Below, piece after piece: positions 47,538 through 57,921 of a stretch of 64,000 nt of DNA (positions are counted from its first letter, which is position 1; every line of letters begins with the position of its first letter). The stretch comes from Vibrio rotiferianus CAIM 577 = LMG 21460. Its GTDB lineage: Bacteria > Pseudomonadota > Gammaproteobacteria > Enterobacterales > Vibrionaceae. The stretch covers positions 62,001 to 126,000 of the forward strand of contig NZ_APHW01000021.1 of NCBI RefSeq assembly GCF_002741985.1, read 5' to 3'. The position numbers and the translations under genes were made by a program. The notes under the pieces are model-generated. The model made no database searches, was not told the DNA's origin, and was given only the letters and a program-made list of their open reading frames with translations.

Positions 47538-49124
47538 ATGCCGATATCGCTCGGAAACGCCTTTATCAAGAACTTTCTTGGTAAGGCGCCTGATTGGTAC
47601 AAAGTTGCCATTATAGCCTTCCTAATTGTTAACCCAATTGTATTCTTTCTAATTGATCCATTCGTAGCTGGTTGGTTGTTAGTTGCTGAATTTATTTTCA
47701 CTCTAGCAATGGCTCTAAAATGCTACCCACTGCAACCGGGCGGTCTTCTAGCAATAGAAGCGGTTGCGATTGGAATGACAAGCCCTGCACAGGTGAAGCA
47801 TGAGCTTGTAGCCAATATTGAGGTGCTCCTACTACTTGTATTTATGGTAGCGGGTATCTACTTCATGAAGCACCTTTTGCTATTCATCTTTACGAAGATA
47901 TTGCTTGGTATTCGTTCAAAAACTTTACTTTCACTCGCTTTTTGTTTTGCAGCTGCATTTCTTTCAGCTTTCTTAGATGCTTTGACAGTAATTGCCGTTG
48001 TTATTAGCGTTGCGGTTGGTTTCTACTCGATTTACCACAAAGTTGCTTCTGGTAACCCAATTGGAGACCACGACCATACTCAAGATGACACCATCACAGA
48101 ACTAACCCGTGATGACCTAGAAAACTATCGTGCATTTCTACGTTCGTTACTAATGCATGCTGGTGTTGGTACCGCGCTAGGTGGTGTAACTACTATGGTT
48201 GGTGAACCACAAAACCTGATTATTGCCGATCAAGCAGGTTGGTTATTTGGCGAGTTTCTAATTCGCATGTCACCTGTGACACTACCTGTATTTATCTGTG
48301 GTTTGATCACTTGTGCGGTTGTTGAAAAGCTAAAAGTATTTGGCTATGGAGTAAAACTTCCTGACAACGTCCGTCAAATCCTCGTTGATTTCGATCGTGA
48401 AGAACGTAAGACACGTACAAACCAAGACGTGGCTAAGCTTTGGGTTCAAGGCCTTATTGCAGTTTGGCTGATCGCCGCTCTCGCACTTCACCTAGCCGCC
48501 GTTGGCCTAATTGGTCTATCAGTTATCATCCTTGCAACATCGTTTACCGGAGTAATCGAAGAGCACTCAATGGGTAAAGCGTTTGAAGAGGCACTGCCAT
48601 TTACAGCGCTGTTAGCAGTATTCTTTGCTGTCGTTGCCGTTATCATTGACCAAGAGCTATTCAAGCCTGTTATTGACGCAGTACTTGCTGTCGAGGACAA
48701 AGGCGCTCAGCTTGCTTTGTTCTACGTAGCAAACGGACTATTATCTATGGTTTCGGATAACGTATTCGTTGGTACGGTATACATCAATGAAGTGAAAACG
48801 GCTCTCATGGAAGGCCTAATTACACGTGAACAATTTGATCTACTAGCAGTGGCAATTAACACTGGTACTAACCTACCTTCAGTTGCGACTCCAAACGGTC
48901 AAGCTGCTTTCCTATTCTTGCTAACTTCAGCACTGGCACCGTTGATTCGTCTATCTTACGGTCGCATGGTAGTAATGGCACTGCCATACACCGTTGTATT
49001 GGCTTTGGTTGGTTTGATGGGAATTATGTTCTTCCTAGAACCAGCAACAGCTTCTTTCTACGACGCGGGCTGGATCGTTCCGCACAGTGGTGATATCGCT
49101 CCGGCAGTATCTAGCGGCCATTAA
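47538..49124 (+). CDS. nhaB: Na+/H+ antiporter NhaB
   Basis: A 528-residue antiporter exporting sodium in exchange for protons. Start at the ATG at 47538 ([22 protein letters not shown]) with AAAGAG upstream; the frame to 47502 is less likely. About 10-12 membrane helices, with [18 protein letters not shown] and [13 protein letters not shown] among the conserved blocks. Sodium balance is central for marine vibrios. It precedes dsbB as in E. coli (fadR-nhaB-dsbB). Confidence 0.95.
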   Translation: MPISLGNAFIKNFLGKAPDWYKVAIIAFLIVNPIVFFLIDPFVAGWLLVAEFIFTLAMALKCYPLQPGGLLAIEAVAIGMTSPAQVKHELVANIEVLLLLVFMVAGIYFMKHLLLFIFTKILLGIRSKTLLSLAFCFAAAFLSAFLDALTVIAVVISVAVGFYSIYHKVASGNPIGDHDHTQDDTITELTRDDLENYRAFLRSLLMHAGVGTALGGVTTMVGEPQNLIIADQAGWLFGEFLIRMSPVTLPVFICGLITCAVVEKLKVFGYGVKLPDNVRQILVDFDREERKTRTNQDVAKLWVQGLIAVWLIAALALHLAAVGLIGLSVIILATSFTGVIEEHSMGKAFEEALPFTALLAVFFAVVAVIIDQELFKPVIDAVLAVEDKGAQLALFYVANGLLSMVSDNVFVGTVYINEVKTALMEGLITREQFDLLAVAINTGTNLPSVATPNGQAAFLFLLTSALAPLIRLSYGRMVVMALPYTVVLALVGLMGIMFFLEPATASFYDAGWIVPHSGDIAPAVSSGH

Positions 49125-49155
49125 AATTTGGTTGATTAAGAAACTTATCCACGTT

Positions 49156-49183
49156 AAAAAGCTCTGAGTATTCAGAGCTTTTT
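49156..49183 (+). terminator. Terminator between nhaB and dsbB
   Basis: AAAAAGCTCTGA and TCAGAGCTTTTT around GTAT. It lies 25 bp before dsbB, so dsbB may need its own promoter or read-through. Confidence 0.85.
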
Positions 49184-49207
49184 AATTTCATCAATAGGAT
49201 ATTACTT

Positions 49208-49744
49208 GTGACTATTTTTGCATCACTGAATGACTTCTCGAAGGGACGCTTATCTTGGCTTCTTCTTCTTATCGCAATCGTTTTTTTCGAAGCCTGTGCA
49301 TTATTCTTCCAACACGTGATGATGCTTGAACCTTGCGTTATGTGTGTTTATGAGCGTGTCGCCATGATGGGAATCGGCGCAGCTGCAATGATTGGTCTTA
49401 TTGCACCCAATAACCCTCTTGTACGTTGGGTGGCATTGGCGGCATGGGGAGCAAGTGCTTATAAAGGTTTGATGCTGGCGATGCAGCATGTCGACTACCA
49501 GTTCAATCCATCACCATTTGCAACTTGTGATCTGTTTGTTACCTTCCCTAGCTGGGCACCTTTAAATCAATGGGTTCCGTGGATGTTTGAAGCATATGGT
49601 GACTGTGCGAAGATCGTGTGGCAGTTCCTTGGCCTTTCTATGCCTCAGTGGCTTGTAGTGATTTTCGCGGGTAACCTAATTGCTTTTGCCTTTATCGTGA
49701 TCGCTCAATTCTTTGGTGGTAAGCGCAAAAACCCAATTCAATAA
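49208..49744 (+). CDS. dsbB: Disulfide bond formation protein DsbB
   Basis: A 178-residue inner-membrane protein with four helices that reoxidises DsbA and passes electrons to quinones. The first redox pair is Cys43-Cys46 (CVMC), the second Cys107 and Cys133. The start is a GTG at 49208, with ATAGGAT upstream. All catalytic cysteines are intact. Confidence 0.95.
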   Translation: MTIFASLNDFSKGRLSWLLLLIAIVFFEACALFFQHVMMLEPCVMCVYERVAMMGIGAAAMIGLIAPNNPLVRWVALAAWGASAYKGLMLAMQHVDYQFNPSPFATCDLFVTFPSWAPLNQWVPWMFEAYGDCAKIVWQFLGLSMPQWLVVIFAGNLIAFAFIVIAQFFGGKRKNPIQ

Positions 49745-49783
49745 TTGATGAGCCTTAAACTCTGATTTCTAACGACATTACAC

Positions 49784-49810
49784 AAAAAAGCCGACTACAA
49801 GTCGGCTTTT
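49784..49810 (+). terminator. Terminator between dsbB and the YecA-like gene
   Basis: AAAAGCCGACT and AGTCGGCTTTT around ACA; convergent genes. Confidence 0.88.
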
Positions 49811-49829
49811 CTTTTTATCTGTATATCTG

Positions 49830-50438
49830 TTATTTACCGCAGCATTGCTTAAATTTCTTACCGCTTTCACATGGGCAAAGATCGTTACGACCCACCCCTT
49901 TGAATGGGTTTAAGCTCTTTGATTTTTTTCCTACCATCAACTCATCAGCACCAAGTGCGACTTCGTTGATCATAAGATCAAACTGCTCGATGAAATCCGT
50001 TAGCGCAGGCGGGGTTTCAATACCCGCATCACGCATCTGCTGTTGCGTTTGCTCTTCATCAATTGCCAACATCATCGTTGTTAACAATGCCTGTAGCATG
50101 CGTTCAAGGCCATCGTTCAGTACCACATCATGCCACTGCTCTTCAATCATCGGCCAAACGGACATAAAGCCTTCAGCAAAATCAGCTAACTGCTCTGGTT
50201 TGTTTTCCGTAAGTGCAAGAATAGAGTACTCGTTACGCAATATGTAGTTGTGCTGCTTGTGAATCTGCTCTTCAATGACTGGCTGAATCGCTTTAAAACC
50301 CTCACCTAGAAGAGGCTCTAGCCATGTTTCAGGTGCTAAGGGTTTCGTGGTCAGGTTAGCAGCCAGTACCGCGCCTTCCATAAACAGTGAAGATTCGTCG
50401 ATTTGAACTTCACCTTTCTCAATTAATGTGTATTGCAT
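49830..50438 (-). CDS. YecA-like UPF0149 protein with SEC-C zinc motif
   Basis: A 202-residue protein: a helical UPF0149 domain followed by a C-terminal SEC-C motif with Cys188, Cys190, Cys199 and Cys200 (CPCESGKKFKQCCGK), the same zinc module that ends SecA. Such modules can bind SecB or ribosomes; the role of YecA-like proteins is only partly known. It stands alone, divergent from dusC. Confidence 0.87.
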   Translation of the reverse strand: MQYTLIEKGEVQIDESSLFMEGAVLAANLTTKPLAPETWLEPLLGEGFKAIQPVIEEQIHKQHNYILRNEYSILALTENKPEQLADFAEGFMSVWPMIEEQWHDVVLNDGLERMLQALLTTMMLAIDEEQTQQQMRDAGIETPPALTDFIEQFDLMINEVALGADELMVGKKSKSLNPFKGVGRNDLCPCESGKKFKQCCGK

Positions 50439-50594
50439 GACATCTGGTTTCCCATGAATTTGGCGGCATTATACCCTAGAGTTTATAAGATGCTAGTTGA
50501 TGTCACTCGATGCTGATGAGTCTTTTAATGACAAACTTCACGCACATCGCTACAATCGCCCTCCTTTTTACCACCAAACTGTATTAGGCAAGCT

Positions 50595-51560
50595 ATGCGA
50601 GTTGTATTAGGCCCGATGGAAGGCGTTTTGGACCATTTGATGCGCCAAATCCTAACCGAGATAAACGACTATGATCTTTGTGTGACAGAGTTTGTTCGAG
50701 TCATCGACCAACTGTTACCTGATCACGTATTCCATCGTCTGTGCCCTGAGCTTCTGCAAGACTCGCAAACCGCATCTGGCGTACCCGTTCACGTGCAACT
50801 TCTTGGCCAAGAGCCAAACTGGATGGCAGAGAACGCGATCAAAGCAGCTGAACTTGGCGCTCGCGGTATTGATTTGAACTTTGGTTGTCCCGCTAGATTG
50901 GTCAACAGAAGTAAAGGTGGTGCAGCCCTACTCCAGCATCCTGACCTAATTCACAACGTTGTAAAAGCATGTCGCGACGCGGTGCCTGCTGATATCCCTG
51001 TTACCGCGAAAATTCGCCTAGGCTGGGAAAATCCAGGGGACTGCTTTGAGATCGTTGATGCGATTCAATCAGCTGGCGCGAATGAACTGACTGTCCACGC
51101 ACGTACGAAAGAGGGTGGTTACAAGGCATCTGAGATCAAATGGGAATACATAACTAAAATTCGTGAACGTTTTGATATCCCCTTAATTGCCAATGGCGAG
51201 ATTTGGAACTACGAAGACGGACAACGCTGTATTGCAACGACAGGTGTTGACTCTTTAATGGTATGCCGTGGTGCATTTAATATTCCGAACCTTGGCAATA
51301 TGGTGAAATACAACCACCAGCCGATGGCTTGGAATGAAGTGGTAGATTTGCTGATTTACTACTCACAGTTTGAAATGAAAGGCGATAAAGGTTTGTATTA
51401 TCCAAACCGCGTAAAACAATGGTTTGCGTACTTGCGCCAATCTTACCCTGAAGCGAACGAACTATTCCGAGAGATCCGTACGTTTAATAAAGCAGCACCA
51501 ATCGTTGAACATATCCAACGCTACCGTGATGAGCTACAAGCACGCCTCAATGTAGCTTAA
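50595..51560 (+). CDS. dusC: tRNA-dihydrouridine(16) synthase DusC
   Basis: A 321-residue flavoenzyme reducing uridine-16 in tRNA. The start RVVLGPMEGVLD, the catalytic Cys98 in DLNFGCPA, and TAKIRLGW are Dus hallmarks; the overall length and C-terminal RTFNKAAPIVEHI fit the DusC subgroup. The ATG at 50595 has a weak ribosome site. A terminator follows. Confidence 0.92.
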   Translation: MRVVLGPMEGVLDHLMRQILTEINDYDLCVTEFVRVIDQLLPDHVFHRLCPELLQDSQTASGVPVHVQLLGQEPNWMAENAIKAAELGARGIDLNFGCPARLVNRSKGGAALLQHPDLIHNVVKACRDAVPADIPVTAKIRLGWENPGDCFEIVDAIQSAGANELTVHARTKEGGYKASEIKWEYITKIRERFDIPLIANGEIWNYEDGQRCIATTGVDSLMVCRGAFNIPNLGNMVKYNHQPMAWNEVVDLLIYYSQFEMKGDKGLYYPNRVKQWFAYLRQSYPEANELFREIRTFNKAAPIVEHIQRYRDELQARLNVA

Positions 51561-51583
51561 AAACTTGACCTCTCTGTGTGTTA

Positions 51584-51608
51584 AAAAGGGCGATTAGATC
51601 GCCCTTTT
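51584..51608 (+). terminator. Terminator between dusC and the diguanylate cyclase
   Basis: AAAAGGGCGAT and ATCGCCCTTTT around TAG; convergent genes. Confidence 0.88.
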
Positions 51609-51628
51609 CAATACTAAGATTTGTTGCG

Positions 51629-53089
51629 CTAGTAACAGATTTTGTTCTTTCCTGTTGTTTTCGCTTCGTACAGTTTTTCATCAGCAACTTTGAAAAGCTC
51701 ATCAAAGCTCGCTAACTGAGTCGAGCCTTTCACAACAACCCCACCAGAAACCGTAAATCCTTCCTTTATTACTTTATTTGAACTTGCTGCAATTGAATCC
51801 GCAACTCGTTGAAGAATGAGCTTCATACATTCAATATCTTCATCGTAGATTGCTAGAACAAACTCTTCACCACCGAACCGAGAAGCGACATCAGTGTGGC
51901 GAATATTTTCTTTAATGGCTCTCGCGACAGCCTTAATCGCATCATCGCCAACATCGTGGCCATAAGTATCATTAATAGATTTAAAGTTATCGATATCAAA
52001 TACGGCTAAGGCAATATTCTTTTTCGTGATTTTATTGCGCCAGACCGCTTCCATTCCGCGACGGTTCAATAAACCTGTCATTGGATCTTTCGCTGCAAGC
52101 TCTTCAAAATAACGACTTTCTGTACGAGCATTGACTAAAAATAGAGCGACGGTACTCAGTACATAAATAAAGAACGCAACGGCGACACTGTACTTCTCAA
52201 ATACAAGTAAGTTCTTAAACTCATCCAAAATATTGTATTCATAGAAGATTTTATGATTTGAGCTTAAACGTTCGTGCTCTAAAGCCTCTACTCTCAAAAC
52301 GTTGTCAGGCATGCTCATTACATTAGAAATGACATGCAACTTGCCCGCTAAGTTGTCCGTCGTTTTGAGTAAGGCGTCGACATCAAAATCAATCGACAAC
52401 ACACCTTGATGTTCGCCTTTCTCATAAATTGGCACGGTTAGGCTAATAACCTGACCGTCATGTCGGTCCAACATAGGTGCGGGGCCAGACATAGTCACTT
52501 TCACGGTATCCTGAGCTGTTTTCTGCCAAAACGGTCTTGCTTTCAACGTACTCCAAAGCTCTTGAGTAAAGTACTTTGCGTACGTTTCTGGAGAGGAAAT
52601 AACGTAGCCTCTCTGATCGATATAGTGGATACCAAGAATGTGCGATTCAATATCATGAAGGAATGAAAGGGAAGGAGCAAAACCCGCTTTTTTTTCAGCC
52701 ACCTTGAACAGATCACTTCCCGGTTCACACAGTTCTTTTTGACCAACAACCATGTAGTCCAGCTCAACAGCCGGCAGTCCACCTGAATGGGTATTCTCTA
52801 GAAGCAATACATCAATAGGCCATACATAACACAAATCATTTTCTAGCATATGATTGTGTTCTTTAAATAATGGATGGGCAGGATTTGAATAATTGACGAA
52901 GCTATAATCTAGAGCTGTCAGAACTTTAACTGCACGATTGACCGCTCGGTCGATTTTAGCGTATTCCAAGTCGATGTAGCGATTCATCGCATCATAGTAG
53001 TTTTTGGCTGTCACTAGCATGACAACACAGAGCAAAAACAGAGGGAAGAAGATGACAAACTTGAGGCTGAATCGCCTTTGATTACCCAT
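51629..53089 (-). CDS. Membrane diguanylate cyclase (GGDEF) with periplasmic sensor
   Basis: A 486-residue protein with two membrane helices (about 9-27 and 300-321) enclosing a roughly 270-residue periplasmic region that may be a Cache-type sensor (GHQGVLSIDFDVDALL-like end). The C-terminal GGDEF domain has DPMTGLLNRRG, FDIDNFKSINDTYGHDVGD and an intact GGEEF (406-410), so it should make cyclic di-GMP; RHTD at 397-400 is a proper inhibitory site for product feedback. The ligand is unknown. It is followed on the same strand by nothing and preceded by malZ with a hairpin between. Confidence 0.9.
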   Translation of the reverse strand: MGNQRRFSLKFVIFFPLFLLCVVMLVTAKNYYDAMNRYIDLEYAKIDRAVNRAVKVLTALDYSFVNYSNPAHPLFKEHNHMLENDLCYVWPIDVLLLENTHSGGLPAVELDYMVVGQKELCEPGSDLFKVAEKKAGFAPSLSFLHDIESHILGIHYIDQRGYVISSPETYAKYFTQELWSTLKARPFWQKTAQDTVKVTMSGPAPMLDRHDGQVISLTVPIYEKGEHQGVLSIDFDVDALLKTTDNLAGKLHVISNVMSMPDNVLRVEALEHERLSSNHKIFYEYNILDEFKNLLVFEKYSVAVAFFIYVLSTVALFLVNARTESRYFEELAAKDPMTGLLNRRGMEAVWRNKITKKNIALAVFDIDNFKSINDTYGHDVGDDAIKAVARAIKENIRHTDVASRFGGEEFVLAIYDEDIECMKLILQRVADSIAASSNKVIKEGFTVSGGVVVKGSTQLASFDELFKVADEKLYEAKTTGKNKICY

Positions 53090-53115
53090 TGAATACCACG
53101 ACTGATTATTATTTA

Positions 53116-53141
53116 CCCTGAATAGCTTAAGCCATTCAGGG
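53116..53141 (-). terminator. Hairpin between malZ and the diguanylate cyclase gene
   Basis: CCCTGAATAGC and GCCATTCAGGG around TTAA with one mismatch; AT-rich on both sides. A likely malZ terminator. Confidence 0.65.
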
Positions 53142-53199
53142 GCTGTTTATAGTTTTTAATTTAAGTATTCATAAATTTTAATAAATTAGGTGCTAAGTG

Positions 53200-55028
53200 T
53201 CACTTCACTTGCCATAAACTAGACGTTAAAGGTGTGATCTTGACAGAAAAATGACGCCTATAATCAACTTTATCGCCAGTTTCGCAAAGCTGAAGCAAGT
53301 GTTTAGCATTTAAGCCAAGTTTCCATAACGGAATATCAATCAATTGCACATCTTCACTAAAATTCAATGCAACAATTACAGCTTCACTCCCCAGCTGTCT
53401 TGCAAAGACCAATACATCATCAGACGCATATAACCACTGAAGACTACCTGATTGTAAACATGGGTAGTTCCTACGTATGGCAATCCAACGCTTATAGATT
53501 GGCAACCATTTGGACTTTGCAACCTCTTCCCAAGGGAAACAGCGTCTGTTATCCGGATCCAAACCGCCTTCTAGGCCAACTTCACTGCCATAATAAACAC
53601 ATGGTACTCCTACGTACGTCATCAGCATGATTAATGCTAATTCCATCCGTTTGTTGTCCCCTTTAATCAGAGAAAGAAAGCGCGCAGTATCGTGGCTGTC
53701 CAACTGATTCAGTTGGGATAGTTGGTTGTGCCAAGGAATTTTTGCTCTTGCTTCATCTAACCATTCTTTAAAATCCAGTCCACCAATCATGATCGGGTCA
53801 TAAGCAATATCTTTTTTAGCTACAAATGCTCGCACTGGATGGGCAAAACCATAGTAGTTCATCGCTCCATCCTCTTGGCCGCCTTGCAGCCATTGCGTCG
53901 CCTCAAAGAAGTGTTCACCTAACACATACGCATTAGGGTTGGTTGATTTGGTTGCTTGACGGAAAGCTTCCACATAGTGCGCGTTGTTTTTCGCACCATC
54001 GCCTTCACCCAACATATGAATGACATCAAAACGCCAACCATCGACAGAATATGGTGGTTTGAGCCAATATTTGATTACGGCCTCTTCACTTTGATAGATG
54101 TAATCGCGCACCTGCTCATTTTCAAAGTTCAGAACGGGTAGGCTAGCAATACCTTTCCAGCCAATGTAATTATTGGTTTCTCCCTCGAAGAAGTAATAGT
54201 CACGAAAATCTGAATTTGGGTTTCCATACGCCCCAAGACCTTCTTGTTTTATATCGAACCAAGGGTGCTCCACTGAGGTGTGATTAAATACCGCATCCAA
54301 AACTACCTTCATTTGCTTGCCATGAATTCGTTCACACAAATCTGCAAACAGTTCATTGCTTCCAAACATTGGATCGATCGTGAAATAATCCGTAGTGTCA
54401 TATTTATGATTACTTGGTGCAGTAAAAATTGGGTTGAAGTACAACGCTGTCACACCCAACTCATCCAAGTAATCAAGCTTCTGCTCAACACCTTTTAAAT
54501 CACCACCGAAAAACTCTCTTGCGCCCGTATTTTGGTGAGACCCAACCGCCTCCCCCCCCAAGGTTTTACTAAAATTTCTGGGTCGTATTGAGCGTAAGCA
54601 TTTCGAATCGATTTCTCATCTTGGCTAGCCGCAAAGCGATCAGGAAATATCTGGTAGAAGACCTGTTCTTGCACCCAGCGAGGAGGTTGAGACTGCGTGT
54701 TCAACTTAAAGTGGAACTCTTTCGGCGGCATACGCTTATGCACGCCTCTGCCATCAAGCCAAAGCTGGTGGTTGCCTTTGATCAGCTTGAACACATAATG
54801 GGTGACGTCACGGTCTCGGTTCGCTGCAAATTGTGCTTGCCACAGCTGAAGCTCACCAGCATTACCACAAGGCTTCATCTCTAGGAGGTATTCTTCGTTG
54901 TCTGGTTCACAGCGTACATACACGCTATCAAACTCGATGTTTTCGGTTTTCAAAATGACGGTAAGCCGTTCACCATCAAAAACAAGGCCATCTTCAGTTT
55001 GGCTATGGAAGATAAATGGAAGGGTCAT
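53200..55028 (-). pseudogene. malZ: Maltodextrin glucosidase MalZ, frameshifted at a G8 tract
   Basis: Two frames give a complete GH13 enzyme. The N-terminal frame (55028 to 54495) has the carbohydrate-binding-like domain and the start of the barrel (VFYQIFPDRFAAS); after LVKPWG it runs into a G8 tract (54552-54559) and drifts out of frame. The second frame continues GEAVGSHQNTGAREFFGGDL and carries nucleophile Asp in DGWRFDVIHMLGE, acid Glu in VLGEHFFEA and LDSHDTARF. Six G instead of eight would join them (1827 nt, 608 residues, the usual size). MalZ trims maltodextrins in the cytoplasm. A sequencing error is likelier than gene loss since all motifs are intact. Confidence 0.85.
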
Positions 55029-55087
55029 GGTAAGCGCTCTTAGTATTGGAATATTCCACTATTTTAATAAAGAGTACCCATATAAAA

Positions 55088-55133
55088 ATCCTCCTTTTAA
55101 AAATACCGTACGGGTCATTTTCTCAAGGAGGAT
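55088..55133 (-). terminator. Inverted repeat between the ABC operon and malZ
   Basis: ATCCTCCTT (55088-55096) and AAGGAGGAT (55125-55133) are perfect 9-bp arms around a 28-nt loop. On the minus strand the second arm is followed by five T, so it can act as a terminator for the ABC operon. That arm also looks like a Shine-Dalgarno, but the malZ ATG is some 50 bases away. Confidence 0.5.
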
Positions 55134-55168
55134 CACATTTGGTAGGCGTAGTCGACAAACACTCTAAG

Positions 55169-55966
55169 CTAGTTCAACAACAAGCTGTCATCTGCCAACT
55201 CCTCTCCACGCACTTTAGAAAACATTTCCAATAAGTCTGGTACTTGCATATTCGCTCGCTGATCACCCGCTACATCAAGAACAATTTCTCCTTGGTGCAA
55301 CATTACTGTCCTGTCACCACAGGCCAGAGCATCCTTCATCGAGTGTGTCACCATCATTACCGTAAGATTAAACTCGGTGACAATGCGCTTAGTCAGGTCA
55401 ATAACAAAAGCCGCCATACGAGGGTCTAACGCAGCCGTATGTTCATCAAGCAGTAGTAGCTTACTGTCTGATAGTGTTGCCATAACCAGACTAACCGCTT
55501 GACGCTGCCCCCCCCAGAAAGCAGCCCAATGCTGTCACCAAGGCGATCTTCAAGCCTAAACCCAGAATGCTGATGCGCTCTTGAAACAGCTTGCGACGTT
55601 TCGCTGAGAGCGCCATCCCCCACCCGCGACGCTGACCCCGCATGTAAGCAAGCGCCATGTTTTCTTCAATGGACAAATCCCCACAAGTACCTGCTAGTGG
55701 GTCTTGGAATACGCGAGCACATTGAGTGGCGCGTTGTGCAACCCTCTTACGCGTAACATCTTGCCCCCCCCTATAATCACTTGCCCGCCAATCATTGGCG
55801 TTTCGCCCGTCACCGCACCAAGTAGCGTTGATTTACCCGCGCCGTTGGATCCAATCACGGTGAGGAACTCATGCTCAGGTACTTCTAAAGACACCCCTTT
55901 TAACGCTCTGTTTTCCAAAATAGTGCCGGGATTGAAGGTCACTTGAATATCATTGAGTTCAATCAT
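55169..55966 (-). pseudogene. ABC transporter ATPase (TrpZ-like), broken by three indels
   Basis: Three frames reconstruct an ordinary ABC ATPase. Start: ATG at 55966 (MIELNDIQVTFNPG) with AGGAGAGG, overlapping the permease stop (ATGA). Walker A is GSNGAGKST. After VIIGG a G8 tract (55764-55771) shifts frame; after ILGLGL (about 55565) one base is missing; the signature LLSGG runs into a second G8 tract (55508-55515), beyond which QRQAVSLV, Walker B LLLLDEHTAALD and the VTHS switch follow. Six G at each tract and one added base give 795 nt, 264 residues, full length. Such ATPases power uptake with the PF04392 substrate-binding protein encoded in the same operon. Confidence 0.83.
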
Positions 55967-56898
55967 AGTGCCTCTCCTGATCCATTTTTCGATGCCGCTT
56001 GTTTTGCATTCGACACTCGTTGTTTGGCTTTCATTCTCTGTTTCAATTTCGGCGCAATTAAAGCTACCGCGACGAGTACGGCTGTAACCAAATTTAGATC
56101 CGATGCTTGTAGGCCAAACATTCCCGAACTCAGGGCAAATGCTACTGCTAGGCGATAAAGCACCGAACCAATAATCACCGCACAAACTGCAACCCAGATT
56201 TTCCGCCCTGGAATAAGGGTTTGTCCAAGAATAACCGCCGCAAGACCAACTACGATGGTACCCACACCAGAGGTGACATCGGCAAAGCTGTTGGTCTGAG
56301 CAAATAACGCCCCAGCAAAACCAACAAATCCGTTAGACAGCGCTAAGCCAAAGTAAGTGTAAAAGCCAGTACTCGCCCCTTGCGCTGCCACCATTCGGGC
56401 GTTTACCCCTGTCGCTCTTAACCCTAAACCGAAATCGCTGTTAAGAAGACGCACGACAAATAGCGCGGAAAGTAATACCAGCACACCGACAATCAAAGGT
56501 CGGATATACATAGCATCGCCGATCGATTCAAAAGGGGTAAGAATAGTGTCTTCTCCAAGCAGCGCCATGTTCGGCTTGCCCATGATGCGAATGTTGATAG
56601 AAAACGCCGCAATCATGGTAAGAATGGAAGCCAATAGATGAAGGATTCCACAGCGAACCGCTAGAAAAGCGGTCACCCACCCTGTCATGCCACCTGCAAT
56701 GACTGCCATTCCTGTCGCAACCCAAGGATTGATACCCGCCACAATAGCGGTTGCGGCGACGGCGGCACCCATAGGAAAGCTACCGTCAACACTTAAGTCG
56801 GGGAAATCTAGTACTCGAAACGTAAGGTAGACGCCCAAGGCAACTAAACCGTAGATAAGGCCTATCTCGAGGGCTCCAAAAAAAGCAAATGCAGACAT
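55963..56898 (-). CDS. ABC transporter permease (TrpY-like)
   Basis: A 311-residue membrane permease with about eight to nine helices, of the branched-chain amino-acid/ribose permease superfamily (LIYGLVALGVYLTFRVLDFPDLSVDGSFP at the start, GLRATGVNARMVAAQG as the ATPase-coupling loop). I start at the ATG at 56898 (MSAFAFFG) with AAGGAG. It lies between the substrate-binding gene and the ATPase gene and overlaps the latter by 4 bp. Related systems (TrpXYZ) carry tryptophan or other aromatic compounds; substrate here is unknown. It is the only intact member of the operon. Confidence 0.88.
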   Translation of the reverse strand: MSAFAFFGALEIGLIYGLVALGVYLTFRVLDFPDLSVDGSFPMGAAVAATAIVAGINPWVATGMAVIAGGMTGWVTAFLAVRCGILHLLASILTMIAAFSINIRIMGKPNMALLGEDTILTPFESIGDAMYIRPLIVGVLVLLSALFVVRLLNSDFGLGLRATGVNARMVAAQGASTGFYTYFGLALSNGFVGFAGALFAQTNSFADVTSGVGTIVVGLAAVILGQTLIPGRKIWVAVCAVIIGSVLYRLAVAFALSSGMFGLQASDLNLVTAVLVAVALIAPKLKQRMKAKQRVSNAKQAASKNGSGEAL

Positions 56899-56953
56899 AA
56901 CTGCTCCTTTCTGCACAAGTCAGGTCGCCGTTAAACCGACCTGAACACGGCTA

Positions 56954-57921
56954 TTACTGAATGCTAGTCGCACGTTTCACAACAGAGCTCGGTAGTTGAA
57001 TACCCAGCTTAGTTGCCGCACCTTCATTCACAACCAGATCAGAGCCTGTTGCTACTTTGACATCTAACTTGCCCGGCTCTTGCCCTTCCAAAATCGCAGC
57101 AACATAGTCAGCAGTTTGAACACCAACCTGATAGTAATCAAAACCTAAACTGGCAATCGCTCCTTTTTCTACATAAGAAGTCGCCCCACCAAAGACGGGT
57201 TTCTTCGCCTGATTCGCTGCGACGATCATACCTTCAATCGCGCTAGCTACTGTGTTATCTGTCGGTGCATAAATCACATCTGACTTAGCTGCAATAGCTT
57301 GAGTCGCAGATTGTACATCTGCGCTCTTCAGTGCCGTCGCTTCTACCACTTCAAGGCCATTTGCTTCCGCGCTCTCTTTTAACAGCTGCACCAGTGTCAC
57401 TGCATTTGCCTCACCAGGGTTGTAGACCACCCCAATGGATTTAGCTTTCGGCAAAATTTCTTGAATCAGTGCAACGTGCTGCGCCACAGGAGACAAATCA
57501 GAAAGACCTGTGACATTTTTACCCGGCTGATGCATGGATTTCACAAGCTTTGCGCCCACAGGATCCGTTACCGCAGTAAACACCACTGGGATAGAACGAG
57601 TAGCAGAAACCAAAGCCTGTGCTGATGGTGTTGCTATGCCCACAAGCACATCTGGCTTTCACCCACATATTGACGTGCAATCTGTACCGCTATAGCTGGG
57701 TTACCTTGTGCCGTTTTGTAGTCAAACTCCAAATTCTTCCCTTGCTCATAGCCTTTTGCTTTCAGGCCATCTACCAAGCCCTGACGAGTCGCATCGAGTG
57801 CAGGGTGTTCTACGATTTGTGAAACCGCAACAGTGGCAGTGTTAGCAAGCACATTGGCAGAGGAAAAAACAGTGGTCGCGGTAAGAATGGCAGTAGCTAA
57901 TAAATGTTTCGTTTTCATCAT
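56954..57921 (-). pseudogene. ABC transporter substrate-binding protein (PF04392, TrpX-like), 1-base deletion
   Basis: Two frames join to a 322-residue binding protein (969 nt after adding one base). The N-terminal part has a signal peptide (MKTKHLLATAILTATTVFSSANVLA) and the ABC_sub_bind pattern (VAVSQIVEHPALDATRQG, LEFDYKTAQG); the frame is lost after QYVGE at about 57661, where one A in a four-A run seems missing; the second frame continues PDVLVGIATPSAQA and the rest. It would deliver the ligand to the downstream permease. A sequencing error is the simplest cause. The description lists a signal of about 27 residues in two pieces. Confidence 0.84.

Noticed and set aside
54495..54561. Programmed frameshifting in malZ at the G8 tract
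   Set aside because: No downstream stimulatory structure or upstream Shine-Dalgarno was seen, and the same G8 length recurs in unrelated genes, which points to sequence error.
55142..55234. Short plus-strand ORF with an AAGGAGGA ribosome-like site, antisense to the ABC ATPase end
   Set aside because: The ribosome-like site is one arm of an inverted repeat, the start is TTG, and the product has no recognisable feature.
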